DNA from: Flavobacterium hibernum
GTDB lineage: Bacteria; Bacteroidota; Bacteroidia; Flavobacteriales; Flavobacteriaceae
Assembly (NCBI RefSeq): GCF_000832125.1
Contig: NZ_JPRK01000007.1
Coordinates: 186,001 to 250,000, forward strand
Length of the DNA stretch: 64,000 nt
Direction of reading: 5' to 3'
A program made the position numbers and the translations under genes. Of the stretch, positions 31,703-41,703 are shown one piece after another. Positions within the stretch are counted from its first letter, which is position 1; every line of letters begins with the position of its first letter. The notes under the pieces were generated by a model, which was given only the letters and a program-made list of their open reading frames with translations, was not told the DNA's origin and made no database searches.

Positions 31703-33094
31703 TTAATTGCTCTGGTCTCGTTTTTCGTTTAAATCCTGTTCTATTATTTGAAGTTTTTCTTCGGATAGTGGATAGAATAAAATAAAAACGACTGATATTA
31801 CGGCTGCTATTGCAGGTAGTATGCTTAACATTAATTGAATTCCGTTTTGAGCGGTGGAAGTTTGTTCGACATTGGCCTGAAAACCGTAATAACCCAAAAG
31901 CCATCCAGCTCCTGCGCCACCAATTGTCCATCCAAATTTTTGTGACATTGACGATGCTGAGAAAACCAATCCTGTTGCTCTGCGCCCTTGTTTCCATTCT
32001 GAATAATCGGCACTATCAGCATACATGGACCAGATTAATGGAAAAACGCAACCGGCGCAAATACTTATTAAAAGTTGAAAACTCATGATTAAAAAGACAT
32101 CTTCTTTTCCGAAGAAATAGAAAATCAAACTCAAAATTGCTGCGAAAGACATTGCGCCAAAAAAGGTTTTCTTTTTTCCAATTCTATTAGCAATTGGTGT
32201 AGCGGCAATAACTCCAATTATATTTGCGGCTTGTCCTAAAACCAAATAAATGGAGGTTGGTGTCATGTGAAAATCTGTTCCAAAAAGTGAGAAATCAAAG
32301 TTTACACTGCCGCTTACATAATATTTAAAGTAATAAACTGCGGCACCGTCTCTGATGGAATTGAATATTAAGGCACCAATTCCTGCTCCTAATAAAATCC
32401 ACCAAGGTTTGTTTTTTAATAAATCTTTTAAATCTTCTTTTAGATTGGTTTGTTCGTCTGAGATTGGTTTTACTCTTTCTTTTGTAAAGAAAAAACACGC
32501 CCAGAAAAAAACGGTTGTAATAACTCCAAATACTGCAATTGTTGCCAACCAACCTGTTTTAGAGTTTAAGCTTCCGCCAAAGTAATTGACTAAAGGTTCA
32601 ATTAACCAAAGTGCTAATAAACTTCCTCCAAAGGCAAAAACCATTCGGTATGACGACAATGTGTTTCTTTCTTTTCGATCTGACGACATGACGCCCAAAA
32701 GAGAAGCGTATGGTACATTGATTAAAGAATAAATCATCATCATGGCGGAGTAGGTCACGTAAGCATAAATTATTTTTCCTTTTTCATCAAAATCAGGAGT
32801 GTAAAAAGTTAATACACCAATCACGGCAAAAGGTATCGCAACCCAAAGTAGGTAAGGTCTAAATTTTCCCCATTTGCTTTTAGTTCTATCGGCAATGATT
32901 CCAACAATTGGATCAAAACAAGAATCCCAGATTCGGGTAATTAAAAACATTGTTCCAACTACGGCAGGTGCCAATCCGAAAACATCGGTATAGAAAAATA
33001 GAAGATACATGCTGAAAATTTTCCAGAACATTGACGATGCTGCGTCTCCAAGACCGTAACCTATTTTTTCTTTTAAACTAATTTTGTCGTGCAT
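31703..33094 (-). CDS. GPH-family sugar:cation symporter (MFS)
   Basis: The 463-residue protein has about 12 membrane helices. KIGYGLGDAASSMFWKIFSMYLLFFYTDVFGL and GIIADRTKSKWGKFRPYLLW are the family signatures of glycoside-pentoside-hexuronide symporters. QGRRATGLVFSASSMSQKFGWTIGGA is the conserved block near the eighth helix. It would move mannobiose or longer manno-oligosaccharides from periplasm to cytoplasm with H+ or Na+. It sits between the GH26 and GH130 genes (37 and 28 nt gaps), the same order as the Bacteroides fragilis mannan cluster. The C-terminal tail is cytoplasmic and charged (NEKRDQSN). Confidence 0.92.
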   Translation of the reverse strand: MHDKISLKEKIGYGLGDAASSMFWKIFSMYLLFFYTDVFGLAPAVVGTMFLITRIWDSCFDPIVGIIADRTKSKWGKFRPYLLWVAIPFAVIGVLTFYTPDFDEKGKIIYAYVTYSAMMMIYSLINVPYASLLGVMSSDRKERNTLSSYRMVFAFGGSLLALWLIEPLVNYFGGSLNSKTGWLATIAVFGVITTVFFWACFFFTKERVKPISDEQTNLKEDLKDLLKNKPWWILLGAGIGALIFNSIRDGAAVYYFKYYVSGSVNFDFSLFGTDFHMTPTSIYLVLGQAANIIGVIAATPIANRIGKKKTFFGAMSFAAILSLIFYFFGKEDVFLIMSFQLLISICAGCVFPLIWSMYADSADYSEWKQGRRATGLVFSASSMSQKFGWTIGGAGAGWLLGYYGFQANVEQTSTAQNGIQLMLSILPAIAAVISVVFILFYPLSEEKLQIIEQDLNEKRDQSN

Positions 33095-33131
33095 TAGGCT
33101 TTTTTTAATGGTTGTAATTTTATTTGGTTAA

Positions 33132-34268
33132 TTATTTTAATGCTTTTTTGATATCTTTTTCGAATAAGGTTTTGTCGAGTTTATAAAAATCAACAAAATC
33201 TTTGGCACTTATTTGACCAGGATATGGCGCGTAATAATGCATTTTTTGCTCTTTCTCCTGCCAGCCGTGGTTTCTCCATAATAACACATATGAAATTTTA
33301 TACTCTCCAATGGCTTTAGTTAAAGTTCCAGTCCACCATTTTGGATCTGGAATTGCTTCATAACCTGCTTCGGCTATAGCGATTAGTTTGTTTTGTTTTT
33401 TACCAATTTCGTTTATAATTTTAAGTTGGTTCTGAACTTCTTCGATAAACTTTTTACCTTCTTTATCATCATTATTCTGATATGAGTCGAAACTTAAAAT
33501 ATCTGCATAATCATCTCCGGGATATTTCTCTAAAAAGTCTTCTTTTGAGTTAAAACTCCCTGTATTGTAAATATAAATTAAATTATGGACTCCTTTTTTT
33601 TGTAAATAATCAAAAGTAAATTTCCATAAGGTTTTAAATTCTTCGGGAGTCCCGTTTCCTTTTCCCCACCAAAACCAGCCTCCGGTAAGTTCGTGATAAG
33701 GTCGAAAAAGTATGGGAATGTTTTTTCCTTTTTTATCTTTTAAGGACAAGAAGAACTCAGCGGCTTTGTCGAGCCAAATTGTAAATTTTTGATGATTTTC
33801 GGCTCCTGGTAATATCGATTTTAATGTATTTGGCGAATTGTCCCAAGCACTTTTTCCAGTTGCAGGATTGTCAAAATGCATGCTTATTGTCGAAATTCCG
33901 CCTCTTTCATTTGCTTCTTCTATATATTGTTTCATTTTGGTAAAAGGAATGCCATCGATATTATTTGCGTCATTTCTTTCTAAGCCCGCAATGTCCCAAC
34001 CATAAACAGCAGGATAATCGCCAACAACATCTTTTACATCGCTTCGACCGTTCTCATATTTCCAGTTTACACCATATGCAAGATCATCCTGATGACCAAA
34101 TAAATACCCTTTTTGGGCTAATAGGTTTAGTTTTTTATATAGAGAAACTGTTTCTGATGTTGCTTTTTTATCTGATAATGACAAATTAGTATCAGACACA
34201 ATACTTTTAGAAAAGCATGAAGTTCCTGTTAATACTGCTATTGTTATGGCTAAAACGATTTTTTTCAT
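33132..34268 (-). CDS. GH26 beta-mannanase, first gene of the mannan operon
   Basis: The 378-residue protein has a signal sequence (MKKIVLAITIAVLTGTSC). The Cys at 18 follows GTS, a weak lipobox, so anchoring is uncertain. The GH26 barrel has the acid/base E193 in FRPYHELTGGWFWWG and the nucleophile E300 in AIAEAGYEA. VSLYKKLNLLAQKGYLFGHQDDLAYG is the standard GH26 opening. The downstream epimerase and phosphorylase work on mannobiose, so this enzyme may be the mannobiose-forming member like ManA of Bacteroides fragilis. It heads the leftward arm, divergent from the AraC-type regulator. Confidence 0.9.
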   Translation of the reverse strand: MKKIVLAITIAVLTGTSCFSKSIVSDTNLSLSDKKATSETVSLYKKLNLLAQKGYLFGHQDDLAYGVNWKYENGRSDVKDVVGDYPAVYGWDIAGLERNDANNIDGIPFTKMKQYIEEANERGGISTISMHFDNPATGKSAWDNSPNTLKSILPGAENHQKFTIWLDKAAEFFLSLKDKKGKNIPILFRPYHELTGGWFWWGKGNGTPEEFKTLWKFTFDYLQKKGVHNLIYIYNTGSFNSKEDFLEKYPGDDYADILSFDSYQNNDDKEGKKFIEEVQNQLKIINEIGKKQNKLIAIAEAGYEAIPDPKWWTGTLTKAIGEYKISYVLLWRNHGWQEKEQKMHYYAPYPGQISAKDFVDFYKLDKTLFEKDIKKALK

Positions 34269-34383
34269 TTGAAATATAGTTGTTTTTCAGTGTAGTAAGA
34301 TTAAAAATAAGAATTAGCGATACTACTTTGAAATCTTTGCTTTTGTTGTTTGTAATTTGATATTATTTTTTGACTAAAATTAT

Positions 34384-34391
34384 CAAAACTA
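34384..34391 (-). promoter_or_regulatory. Candidate promoter of the leftward mannan operon
   Basis: On the minus strand TAGTTTTG fits the -7 consensus, 115 nt before the GH26 start. A run of T residues, not a clean TTTG, occupies the -33 position. The 306-nt divergent region (34269-34574) is very A+T-rich and has no other clear motif; the regulator's own promoter was not found. Confidence 0.4.
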
Positions 34392-34574
34392 TAAAAAGAT
34401 ATTACATTAAAAATGATTAATGTTTATTATTAATGTCGTTTTTGTAAAAATGATAATTCTATTTTTCAAAGATAATCGGATGTTTATCGTGTATTTAATA
34501 TTATTTTATCAATTATATATCATATTATTGCAAATAAAAAAAACAAATATTACTTCTTAAAATAGAATTAAAAG

Positions 34575-35453
34575 ATGAGTAGTGCTAAAAATTTTTATAG
34601 AGAAATCGCTCCGCTATCAGCAGGCGATAGTTTTTTGGTTTTCGATAGAGTAAAAGATAGCTTTGATTTTCCGGTACATTATCATCCGGAGTTTGAGATC
34701 AATTTTATATTAAACGGGAAAGGGGTAAAGCGCGTTGTGGGCGATAATATAGAAGAAATTGATAATGTTGAATTGGTTTTAATTGGTCCAAATTTATACC
34801 ACGGTTGGGAATTGAGTAAATGTACCAGTAAAAAAATACATGAAATTACGATTCAGTTTCATAATGATTTATTTCATGAATCTTTGTTGTCAAGACGAAT
34901 TATGAATCCGATTCGAGATATGTTCAATCGTTCGATTCACGGAATTTTATTTTCTAAGAAAGTTGCCGAAGAGTTAACTCCTAGACTTGTAAAGCTTTCT
35001 AAATTAGATGGTATGGATTATTTTTTAGAAATAACTTCTTTGTTGTATGATTTGGCTAATTCTAGAAATCAGCGTTTGCTTTCGACTTATACAGTAGATT
35101 ACGATACGTTTGATGATTATGATAAAATGAAGTTGGTTTACGAATATGTGCAGAAACATTTTGCGGAAAAAATTACTTTAGAAGATGTAGCAAATATTGC
35201 CAGTATGTCAATTATCTCGTTTAACCGATTTATTAAAAAACGTACCGGAAAAACGTTTGTCAATTATATTAATGATATTAGAATTGGTTACGCGGCTCGT
35301 TGGCTTGTTGAGAAAGATATGAGTGTTTCTGAAGTGGCTTTTAAATCAGGATTTAATAACATAGCCAACTTTAATCGTAGTTTTAAAGCTATTAAAAATT
35401 GTACGCCTAGCCAGTATAGAGAAGATTTTTCTGGATTAAAACGTATTTTGTAG
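34575..35453 (+). CDS. AraC-family regulator with cupin sensor domain
   Basis: The 292-residue protein has an N-terminal cupin-like domain (HYHPEFEINFILNGKGVKRVVGD, with HGWE further on), the usual sugar-sensing half of AraC regulators. The C-terminal pair of helix-turn-helix motifs (about residues 190-285) is LEDVANIASMSIISFNRFIKKRTGKTFVNYI and VSEVAFKSGFNNIANFNRSFKAIKNCTPSQYRE. It is transcribed away from the GH26-epimerase arm and lies just before the SusC/SusD arm, so it is the likely activator of both. No hybrid two-component regulator or anti-sigma/ECF pair, the common alternatives in such loci, occurs here. Confidence 0.9.
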   Translation: MSSAKNFYREIAPLSAGDSFLVFDRVKDSFDFPVHYHPEFEINFILNGKGVKRVVGDNIEEIDNVELVLIGPNLYHGWELSKCTSKKIHEITIQFHNDLFHESLLSRRIMNPIRDMFNRSIHGILFSKKVAEELTPRLVKLSKLDGMDYFLEITSLLYDLANSRNQRLLSTYTVDYDTFDDYDKMKLVYEYVQKHFAEKITLEDVANIASMSIISFNRFIKKRTGKTFVNYINDIRIGYAARWLVEKDMSVSEVAFKSGFNNIANFNRSFKAIKNCTPSQYREDFSGLKRIL

Positions 35454-35677
35454 TGATACTTTTTTTGCACAAACAAATATTATTTTTAACGAAATCGTTT
35501 GCTTTTTGACCAATTCGTTAATTTTTATTTATAGTTCTGGCTTGTTTAGGGGAGGTGATTTGAGAATAATGTAATTTTTTACTGTTTTTATTTTTAAATA
35601 TGTTTTTTTAAAGCGGTATAGTAAAAATATTATCATTAAATGATATAATACTATCGATTTAATGTTTTCTTGTGTTA

Positions 35678-35685
35678 TAGATTTG
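35678..35685 (+). promoter_or_regulatory. Candidate -7 box for the susCD operon
   Basis: TAGATTTG is an exact TAnnTTTG match 83 nt before the SusC-like start. No TTTG is seen at the 19-nt spacing, which would suit an activator-dependent promoter. The rest of the 35454-35768 gap is A+T-rich without other clear features. Confidence 0.45.
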
Positions 35686-35768
35686 TTAAATAATTTGAGG
35701 AAATAAATACCACTCTTTTTTACGACTTGAATTGTGAACAACAAATTTAAACTAACCAAACATTTATT

Positions 35769-38700
35769 ATGAAAAAACTAATGACTAACTTTATTCATTG
35801 GAACGCTAACCACAGAACAGTTCCTTTGATTTTATTTTTGTTACTGACAAGTAATTTTATTACTGCTCAGGTAAAAGTATCGGGAACGGTCTCTGATGAA
35901 AAAGGATTATCGATTCCGGGAGCAAATATTACGGTTGTTGGATTAAAAACAACGGTTTCTACAGATTTTGATGGTAAATATACAATTGACGTTCCTGCGA
36001 ATTCTACTTTGGTATTTTCGTTTATTGGATTTGTTACACAAAAAATCACGGTTTCAGGAAAATCTACGCTAAACGTTGTATTAAAAACCAACGCAGAGGA
36101 CTTAAAAGATGTTGTTGTAATTGGATACGGTACTCAAAAACGTAAAGATTTAAATAGTGCAATTTCTAGTATTGGGTCAAAAGATATCGAGAATTTAAAA
36201 GTAGTTTCGTTTGACCAAATGATGCAAGGTAAAGCGGCAGGGGTTGTGGTAAATAGTAATTCTGGTGAGCCTGGAAGTAATGTTTCTGTTAGGATTAGAG
36301 GTGTTTCGTCTTTAACTGGAACAAACGAGCCTTTATATGTAATTGATGGTGTGCCTATATCTGGAGATGCAAGAAATTCATCAACTTCTGGACGTAATGC
36401 TTCGGGTGATTCTAATTTTGCCAACAATGGTAATATTACCGTAAGTCCATTGGCATTGATTAATCCTAATGATATTGAATCTATTGATATTTTAAAAGAT
36501 GCATCTGCAACCGCTATTTATGGATCTCGTGGTGCAAATGGAGTTGTTATTGTAACGACAAAATCTGGTAGAAAAGGTACTGGAAAATTAACTTTTGAGA
36601 ATTCTTACTCTATTAGCAATCTTCCTAAAAAACTGCATTCTATGAATTTGCAGCAATATGCAACACATCAAAATGCTTTATCGAATGTTTTTGATCCGTC
36701 GTCTAAACGTCCTGAATTTGCTCATCCGGAGCTTTTAGGAAAAGGTACTGATTGGCAGGATGCCATTTATGAAACTGGAATCATGACTTCAAACCAGTTG
36801 TCTTTCTCAGGAGGTAAAGAAGGAATTAATTATTATATCTCTGGAGGTGTTTTAAATCAGGATGGTATTGTAATTGAATCTGGATTTAAAAGATATAATG
36901 TGAGAGCTAATGTAGATGCCAGAGTAAATAAGTTTATAAAAGTTGGTATTAATGTTAGTGGTGCAATCACAGATGAAAAACTGACGCTAAATGGGCAGTT
37001 TAATGGTGTAGTTGCTACTTCATTATTGGCTACTCCAGATGTTGCTGTTAGAGAATTATCTGGAGCTTTTGCCGGGCCTACAAGTGGTCTTTCGTTTGTA
37101 AATCCTGTAGCAACTTCTTTGTTAGGTTCTAATACTTTAGTTAGAAAAAATTATTCGGGAAGTTTCTATACTCAAATCGATTTGTTTAAAGGATTAGAAT
37201 ATCGTTTTGAGGCGGGTGGTTATATTTATGATAATCTAGGACAACGTTTTGACCCAATGTATTCTCTAGGGAATGCCGTAAAAAGTTTTGCTACTTTAAA
37301 TTACAATCCATCTTCTGGAAATTCTTGGAACTTAAAAAACATGCTTACGTATAGAAATACTATCGGAAAGCACAACTTTACGGTTCTGGCGGTTCAAGAG
37401 TCAAACAGAGCACATTGGGAAGGTTATTCTATGGTTGGTAATGGCTATAAAGACAATAATGACCATACACTTGCTGGATCAGATTTAACAAAGGCAGAGT
37501 TAAAAAGTACTTATTCAGGAACGCAAACTTTATCTTCATACTTAGGAAGGGTTGTGTATGATTATGGTGATAAATACGGTCTTTCGGCTGCAATTAGAGC
37601 AGATGGATCTTCTAAATTTTTCGTAGGCAACAAATGGGGAGTTTTTAGCTCTGTTGGAGCTTCTTGGAAAATTTCGAACGAATCTTTTATGGAAAGTACA
37701 AAGAAGTATGTTGACAATATCAAGATAAGATTTGGTTGGGGACAAACAGGAAATAATCAAATTGGAAATAATTTATACGATTCTAATCTTCACGTAGTGG
37801 TTAGTTCAATGGGGACATCTTATCTTCCTTCAAATACGCCAAATAAAGATTTGAAATGGGAAACTCAAGATCAAACCAATTTAGGGTTGGATTTTACAAT
37901 GTTTAAATCGAAGCTTACAGCATCTGTAGATTTATATAAAAAAGTTTCTAAAAACTTCTTGTATCAAGTTCCGTTGCCAAACTTTCTTTCTGGTGGTGGC
38001 GATTACGAAGGTGGTGTGAATCCTCCTTATTTTAATCTTGGAAGCATGGAAAATAAAGGTATCGAGATTACACTGGGCTATCACGCTAAATTCTCAGAAA
38101 ACTTCTCTTGGGATTCCAGTTTAAACTTCACCAAATATGAAAACAGAGTTACAGATATGGCCGGTTTAAATATTGTTAAAACAACTGGTACACTTGCTTA
38201 TAATGTAGTTAGCGTTTCAAGAACTCAGGAAGGTTTGCCAATAGGTTCGTTTTTAGGATATGAAGCTTTGGGAATTTATAGAACAGATGATGATCTTTTA
38301 AAATACGGATATACTGATGCTGCTGGTAATAAAGTGGTGTTGAAAAACGGAACAAACTCTTTGTTACCAAACTTTGTAAAAGGAGATGTTATTTATAAAG
38401 ATTTGAATAATGATGGTAAAATCGATCAAAATGATTTAAAAGCAATTGGTAATCCAAATCCAAAATTCACATACGGTTTTACCAATAACTTTAAATATAA
38501 AAATGTTGATTTGTCCATTTTTGTTCAGGGAACGGCTGGAAATAAATTATTGAATTTAACGCGCTCATCTGGTACAATGAATAGTGGTTTGGGAGCTAAT
38601 TATTTAACAGAAGCTGCTGATTTTTATTCGGCTAGTAATATTAATGGTTCTTTACCTACACCATCGAGCTACGATCATATTAACAATGCAGTTTCTAGTC

Positions 38701-38960
38701 GTATGGTTGAGGATGGCTCTTATTTAAGAATCCAGAATGTAACTTTAGGATATTCTTTACCGGCAGATATGATTTCTAAGATTAAATTGAGCAGATTAAG
38801 GCTTTATGCTTCAGGACAAAATTTATTCACTTTTACTAAATATACAGGTTATGACCCTGAGGTAGGTGCTTACAATCAAGATGCTCTGATGTCAGGGATT
38901 GACAATGGACGCTATCCTGTGCCAAGATTGATTTCTTTTGGTTTTAACGTTGAATTTTAA
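35769..38960 (+). CDS. SusC/RagA-family TonB-dependent glycan transporter
   Basis: The 1063-residue outer-membrane protein has a signal sequence ending at NFITAQ. A carboxypeptidase-D-like domain follows (VKVSGTVSDEKGLSIPGANITVVG...TDFDGKYTIDVP, about 35-115), then the TonB plug (KDVVVIGYGTQKRKDLNSAISS..., LKDASATAIYGSRGANGVVIVTTKSG) and a beta-barrel ending in RLISFGFNVEF. The size is normal for SusC. With the SusD lipoprotein encoded 11 nt downstream it forms the capped import channel for oligosaccharides, here presumably manno-oligosaccharides. It is the first gene of the rightward arm. Confidence 0.95.
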   Translation: MKKLMTNFIHWNANHRTVPLILFLLLTSNFITAQVKVSGTVSDEKGLSIPGANITVVGLKTTVSTDFDGKYTIDVPANSTLVFSFIGFVTQKITVSGKSTLNVVLKTNAEDLKDVVVIGYGTQKRKDLNSAISSIGSKDIENLKVVSFDQMMQGKAAGVVVNSNSGEPGSNVSVRIRGVSSLTGTNEPLYVIDGVPISGDARNSSTSGRNASGDSNFANNGNITVSPLALINPNDIESIDILKDASATAIYGSRGANGVVIVTTKSGRKGTGKLTFENSYSISNLPKKLHSMNLQQYATHQNALSNVFDPSSKRPEFAHPELLGKGTDWQDAIYETGIMTSNQLSFSGGKEGINYYISGGVLNQDGIVIESGFKRYNVRANVDARVNKFIKVGINVSGAITDEKLTLNGQFNGVVATSLLATPDVAVRELSGAFAGPTSGLSFVNPVATSLLGSNTLVRKNYSGSFYTQIDLFKGLEYRFEAGGYIYDNLGQRFDPMYSLGNAVKSFATLNYNPSSGNSWNLKNMLTYRNTIGKHNFTVLAVQESNRAHWEGYSMVGNGYKDNNDHTLAGSDLTKAELKSTYSGTQTLSSYLGRVVYDYGDKYGLSAAIRADGSSKFFVGNKWGVFSSVGASWKISNESFMESTKKYVDNIKIRFGWGQTGNNQIGNNLYDSNLHVVVSSMGTSYLPSNTPNKDLKWETQDQTNLGLDFTMFKSKLTASVDLYKKVSKNFLYQVPLPNFLSGGGDYEGGVNPPYFNLGSMENKGIEITLGYHAKFSENFSWDSSLNFTKYENRVTDMAGLNIVKTTGTLAYNVVSVSRTQEGLPIGSFLGYEALGIYRTDDDLLKYGYTDAAGNKVVLKNGTNSLLPNFVKGDVIYKDLNNDGKIDQNDLKAIGNPNPKFTYGFTNNFKYKNVDLSIFVQGTAGNKLLNLTRSSGTMNSGLGANYLTEAADFYSASNINGSLPTPSSYDHINNAVSSRMVEDGSYLRIQNVTLGYSLPADMISKIKLSRLRLYASGQNLFTFTKYTGYDPEVGAYNQDALMSGIDNGRYPVPRLISFGFNVEF

Positions 38961-38971
38961 TTAAAAAAGAT

Positions 38972-40570
38972 ATGAAAAATATATTTCAAAAAAGTAGTGT
39001 TGGTTTCATGGCGCTATTAATGTTATTCTCGTCGTCATGTTCTCAGGATTTTATCGATGTTCCTGCTGAAGGTACTCCTACGATTGGAGATTATTACGAC
39101 TCTGATCAAAAAGTAGATAATGCAACTAACGGGCTTTATGGTTTAGTTTGGTTCAACATGAATAAGGAAGGTTTTTATGGAATTACCGATGTGATTTCGG
39201 GTAATATGTATGCCGATATTTATAACGACTTTGGTAAGTTTACTGACTTAAGTTTTACAAATACATCAAGATACATATCTGATTCTTGGAGATCTTGTTT
39301 TGGTGCAATTGCAAATTCTAACGCCTATATTAGTAATTTACCACAAAGTGTGGGGCCAAATGTTAGTAAAGCATCTTTAAATAATGCTTTGGGAGAATGT
39401 CATTTTATAAGAGCATTTTCTTATTTCTTCTTAGTAAGATTATGGGGTAATGTGCCTATTATCGAAAACAATGCAGACTATTCTAAAAACTTTGTAATTC
39501 CAAGTAATCCAACAGAAGATGTATACAAATTCATCGAGAATGATTTAAAATTTGCAATAGCAAATTTAAAAACCAAAAACAGAGGGTCGGATTATACTTC
39601 AAACGCTCACGTATCGAGTGGTTCTGCAAAAGCATTGCTTGCAAAAGTGTATTTATATCAAAAGAAATATGACTTAGCAAGACAAATGGCACAAGAAGTA
39701 ATTAATAGTGGAGAGTTTAAATTGTTAGGTGGAGAAGAATTGCCAACCAGATCTTTTGCTGATTTGTTTTTACAAAAAAACAATAATAACGAAGAGTCAA
39801 TTTTTGCTTGGCAATGGACAGGAACTGGTGGTTATTTTGATGGTAATTTTACCAATACATTATTTGCTCCAGAGAACAGATTGGTAGAAACAACTTATTC
39901 TGGTCAAATTGCTCCATCTCAAGATTTAATTAATAATGTTTTTGAAAACGGAGATAAAAGAAGAATTGAAACTTTTATGCTTCCGGGAGATTTTTATCCT
40001 AATTTAACGTATGCTGCTACATTAGATATTGGAGCTCCGAAAATTTTAGGATACACTTTTGATATTAAATACGAAGCACAAAAATCTGGCGCAGGATTGA
40101 AGAAATATGTAATTGGAAAAGAAAATCTTCCAATAACCGGAGCATTCAATCCCGTAAATAATGGAGAAAGCAGTATGAATAGTTATATGATGCGTTATGC
40201 AGAGTTATTATTAATTCATGCCGAAGCAATTTTAGGTTCGCAAACAGGTACTACATCAGATGCTAACGCACTTAAGTCATTCAATGCCGTTCGTAAAAGA
40301 GCTGGATTAGCAGCAAAAGCAGTTATATCTTTTGATGATATTTTTAGAGAAAGACGTGCTGAGCTAGCTTGCGAAGGAGATTATTATTTTGATCTTGGAC
40401 GTTTGCCTTTTGCTAAAGCCAAAGCAATTCTGGAAGCGCAAAATAGAGGAAATAGAGAAGCTGAAAAACATATCACTATTACGGCATCAAGTCTTTTGCT
40501 TCCTTATCCTGCCGATGATTTGACAAAAAATCCAAAATTGACAGAGGTGGCACCGTATACTTTTAAATAA
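38972..40570 (+). CDS. SusD/RagB-family glycan-binding lipoprotein
   Basis: The 532-residue protein has a lipoprotein signal (MLFSSSC, Cys about 23). The N-terminal half contains the TPR-like helices of SusD (ALGECHFIRAFSYFFLVRLWGNVPII, the usual SusD landmark, and SSGSAKALLAKVYLYQKKYDLARQMAQEVI). The C-terminal region ends with the RagB block MRYAELLLIHAEAI...FNAVRKRAGL and DIFRERRAELACEGDYYFDLGRL. It caps the SusC barrel on the cell surface and binds the glycan. The gene lies 11 nt after susC and 17 nt before the next lipoprotein gene, so all three are one operon. Confidence 0.95.
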   Translation: MKNIFQKSSVGFMALLMLFSSSCSQDFIDVPAEGTPTIGDYYDSDQKVDNATNGLYGLVWFNMNKEGFYGITDVISGNMYADIYNDFGKFTDLSFTNTSRYISDSWRSCFGAIANSNAYISNLPQSVGPNVSKASLNNALGECHFIRAFSYFFLVRLWGNVPIIENNADYSKNFVIPSNPTEDVYKFIENDLKFAIANLKTKNRGSDYTSNAHVSSGSAKALLAKVYLYQKKYDLARQMAQEVINSGEFKLLGGEELPTRSFADLFLQKNNNNEESIFAWQWTGTGGYFDGNFTNTLFAPENRLVETTYSGQIAPSQDLINNVFENGDKRRIETFMLPGDFYPNLTYAATLDIGAPKILGYTFDIKYEAQKSGAGLKKYVIGKENLPITGAFNPVNNGESSMNSYMMRYAELLLIHAEAILGSQTGTTSDANALKSFNAVRKRAGLAAKAVISFDDIFRERRAELACEGDYYFDLGRLPFAKAKAILEAQNRGNREAEKHITITASSLLLPYPADDLTKNPKLTEVAPYTFK

Positions 40571-40587
40571 TTTTTAAAAATAAAAAT

Positions 40588-41667
40588 ATGAAAAATATAA
40601 AAAAGATAAAAATTGTTTCGTTAGCAGCGTGCATGGCATTGATGTTATCCGTAATTCTTTTTAGTTCATGCTCAAACGATGACAGTGCTTCTTCTTCTTC
40701 TTCTTCTTCTGCGGGAGGAGCGCCAGTAATAGAATCTGTAATGCCGTCAGGTTATTTTGCCGATGGTACACTTAAACCTTTAGTACCGGTAACATTAGTA
40801 GATCCAAAAAACTATTATGTTATTCATGGAAAAGGATTTTTGACTACAAAAAAAATATACTTTAATGATTTTGATACCTATTTTAGAACAACTTTTGTAA
40901 CAGATACTGATATCGTAGTATTAGTTGATGAAGCGACACCTTTTGCAAATGCTTCAAATCAGTTAAAAGTTGTAACCGATTTTGGAACGGCTGTTTTTAA
41001 TTTAACAGTTGCACCACCTGTACCAACATTCTCAGGATATAATTTGATCAATAGTGTGGCGGGAGATTTGGTTACTATAAAAGGTAAGTATTTTTTAAAT
41101 CCTGTAGTTAACCTTACAAAAACAGATACACAACCTGCTGTGCCAGTTACAGTAGTATCGTCGACTTTAGAGCAAGTAGTGGTAAAAATACCAGCAAATG
41201 CAGATCATAGATATCTTAGTGTATCTAATATATCAGGAACAGCAGTTTCTAAAGAGGCGATTGGAACGGCTTTGTATGATGATCAATTGTACGGAGTGCA
41301 GTGGGGAGGTCCTTGGTCAGGAAAAGGTGTGAATTTTGACTTTGGTGGAGATTCTTATCAAGGTGAAAAATCATGGAAATGGGATTTTGCGCAATGGGAT
41401 GGAGGAAACTGGGGTTTTAATGTCGACATGACGCCTTATAAAGCATTAAGAATGGCGATAAAAGGCTCTAAGAATGGACAAGTTAATTTTAGTGTAAATG
41501 GAGGACCAAATTATGTGCTTCCAGTAACAACTACATGGGTTTATTTAGAAATTCCACTTAGTAAATTAGGAAGTCCCGCAAGTGTAACAATGTTAACATT
41601 TCAAGAATCAAACAGCGACGGAGGTAATATCGTTTTGTTTGATGACATAGGATTTGTTCTGAAATAA
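40588..41667 (+). CDS. Putative surface glycan-binding lipoprotein (SGBP)
   Basis: The 359-residue protein has a lipoprotein signal (VILFSSC). A linker of seven consecutive Ser encoded only by TCT (about 40687-40707) follows, then two IPT/TIG-like domains (APVIESVMPSGYFADG...VIHGKGFLTTKKIYFND; FSGYNLINSVAGDLVTIKGKYFLNP). The C-terminal domain is a carbohydrate-binding-like beta-sandwich (SWKWDFAQWDGGNWGFNVDMTPYKALRMAIKG...VLFDDIGFVLK). This is the layout of surface glycan-binding proteins encoded after susCD. The Trp/Asp-rich C-terminal domain is the likely mannan-binding site. A terminator follows, so it ends the susCD operon. Confidence 0.82.
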   Translation: MKNIKKIKIVSLAACMALMLSVILFSSCSNDDSASSSSSSSAGGAPVIESVMPSGYFADGTLKPLVPVTLVDPKNYYVIHGKGFLTTKKIYFNDFDTYFRTTFVTDTDIVVLVDEATPFANASNQLKVVTDFGTAVFNLTVAPPVPTFSGYNLINSVAGDLVTIKGKYFLNPVVNLTKTDTQPAVPVTVVSSTLEQVVVKIPANADHRYLSVSNISGTAVSKEAIGTALYDDQLYGVQWGGPWSGKGVNFDFGGDSYQGEKSWKWDFAQWDGGNWGFNVDMTPYKALRMAIKGSKNGQVNFSVNGGPNYVLPVTTTWVYLEIPLSKLGSPASVTMLTFQESNSDGGNIVLFDDIGFVLK

Positions 41668-41703
41668 AATAAATTGGTTTTTATATTTGAGTTTTGTTTA
41701 AAG

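Noticed and set aside
31671..32088. Overlapping antisense and alternative frames at the end of the GPH symporter gene
   Set aside because: The symporter frame has continuous family motifs; the others are shadows.
34269..34574. Search for an AraC binding pair in the divergent region
   Set aside because: Several TAATGT/ACATTA-like strings occur, but at this A+T content they are not distinguishable from chance.
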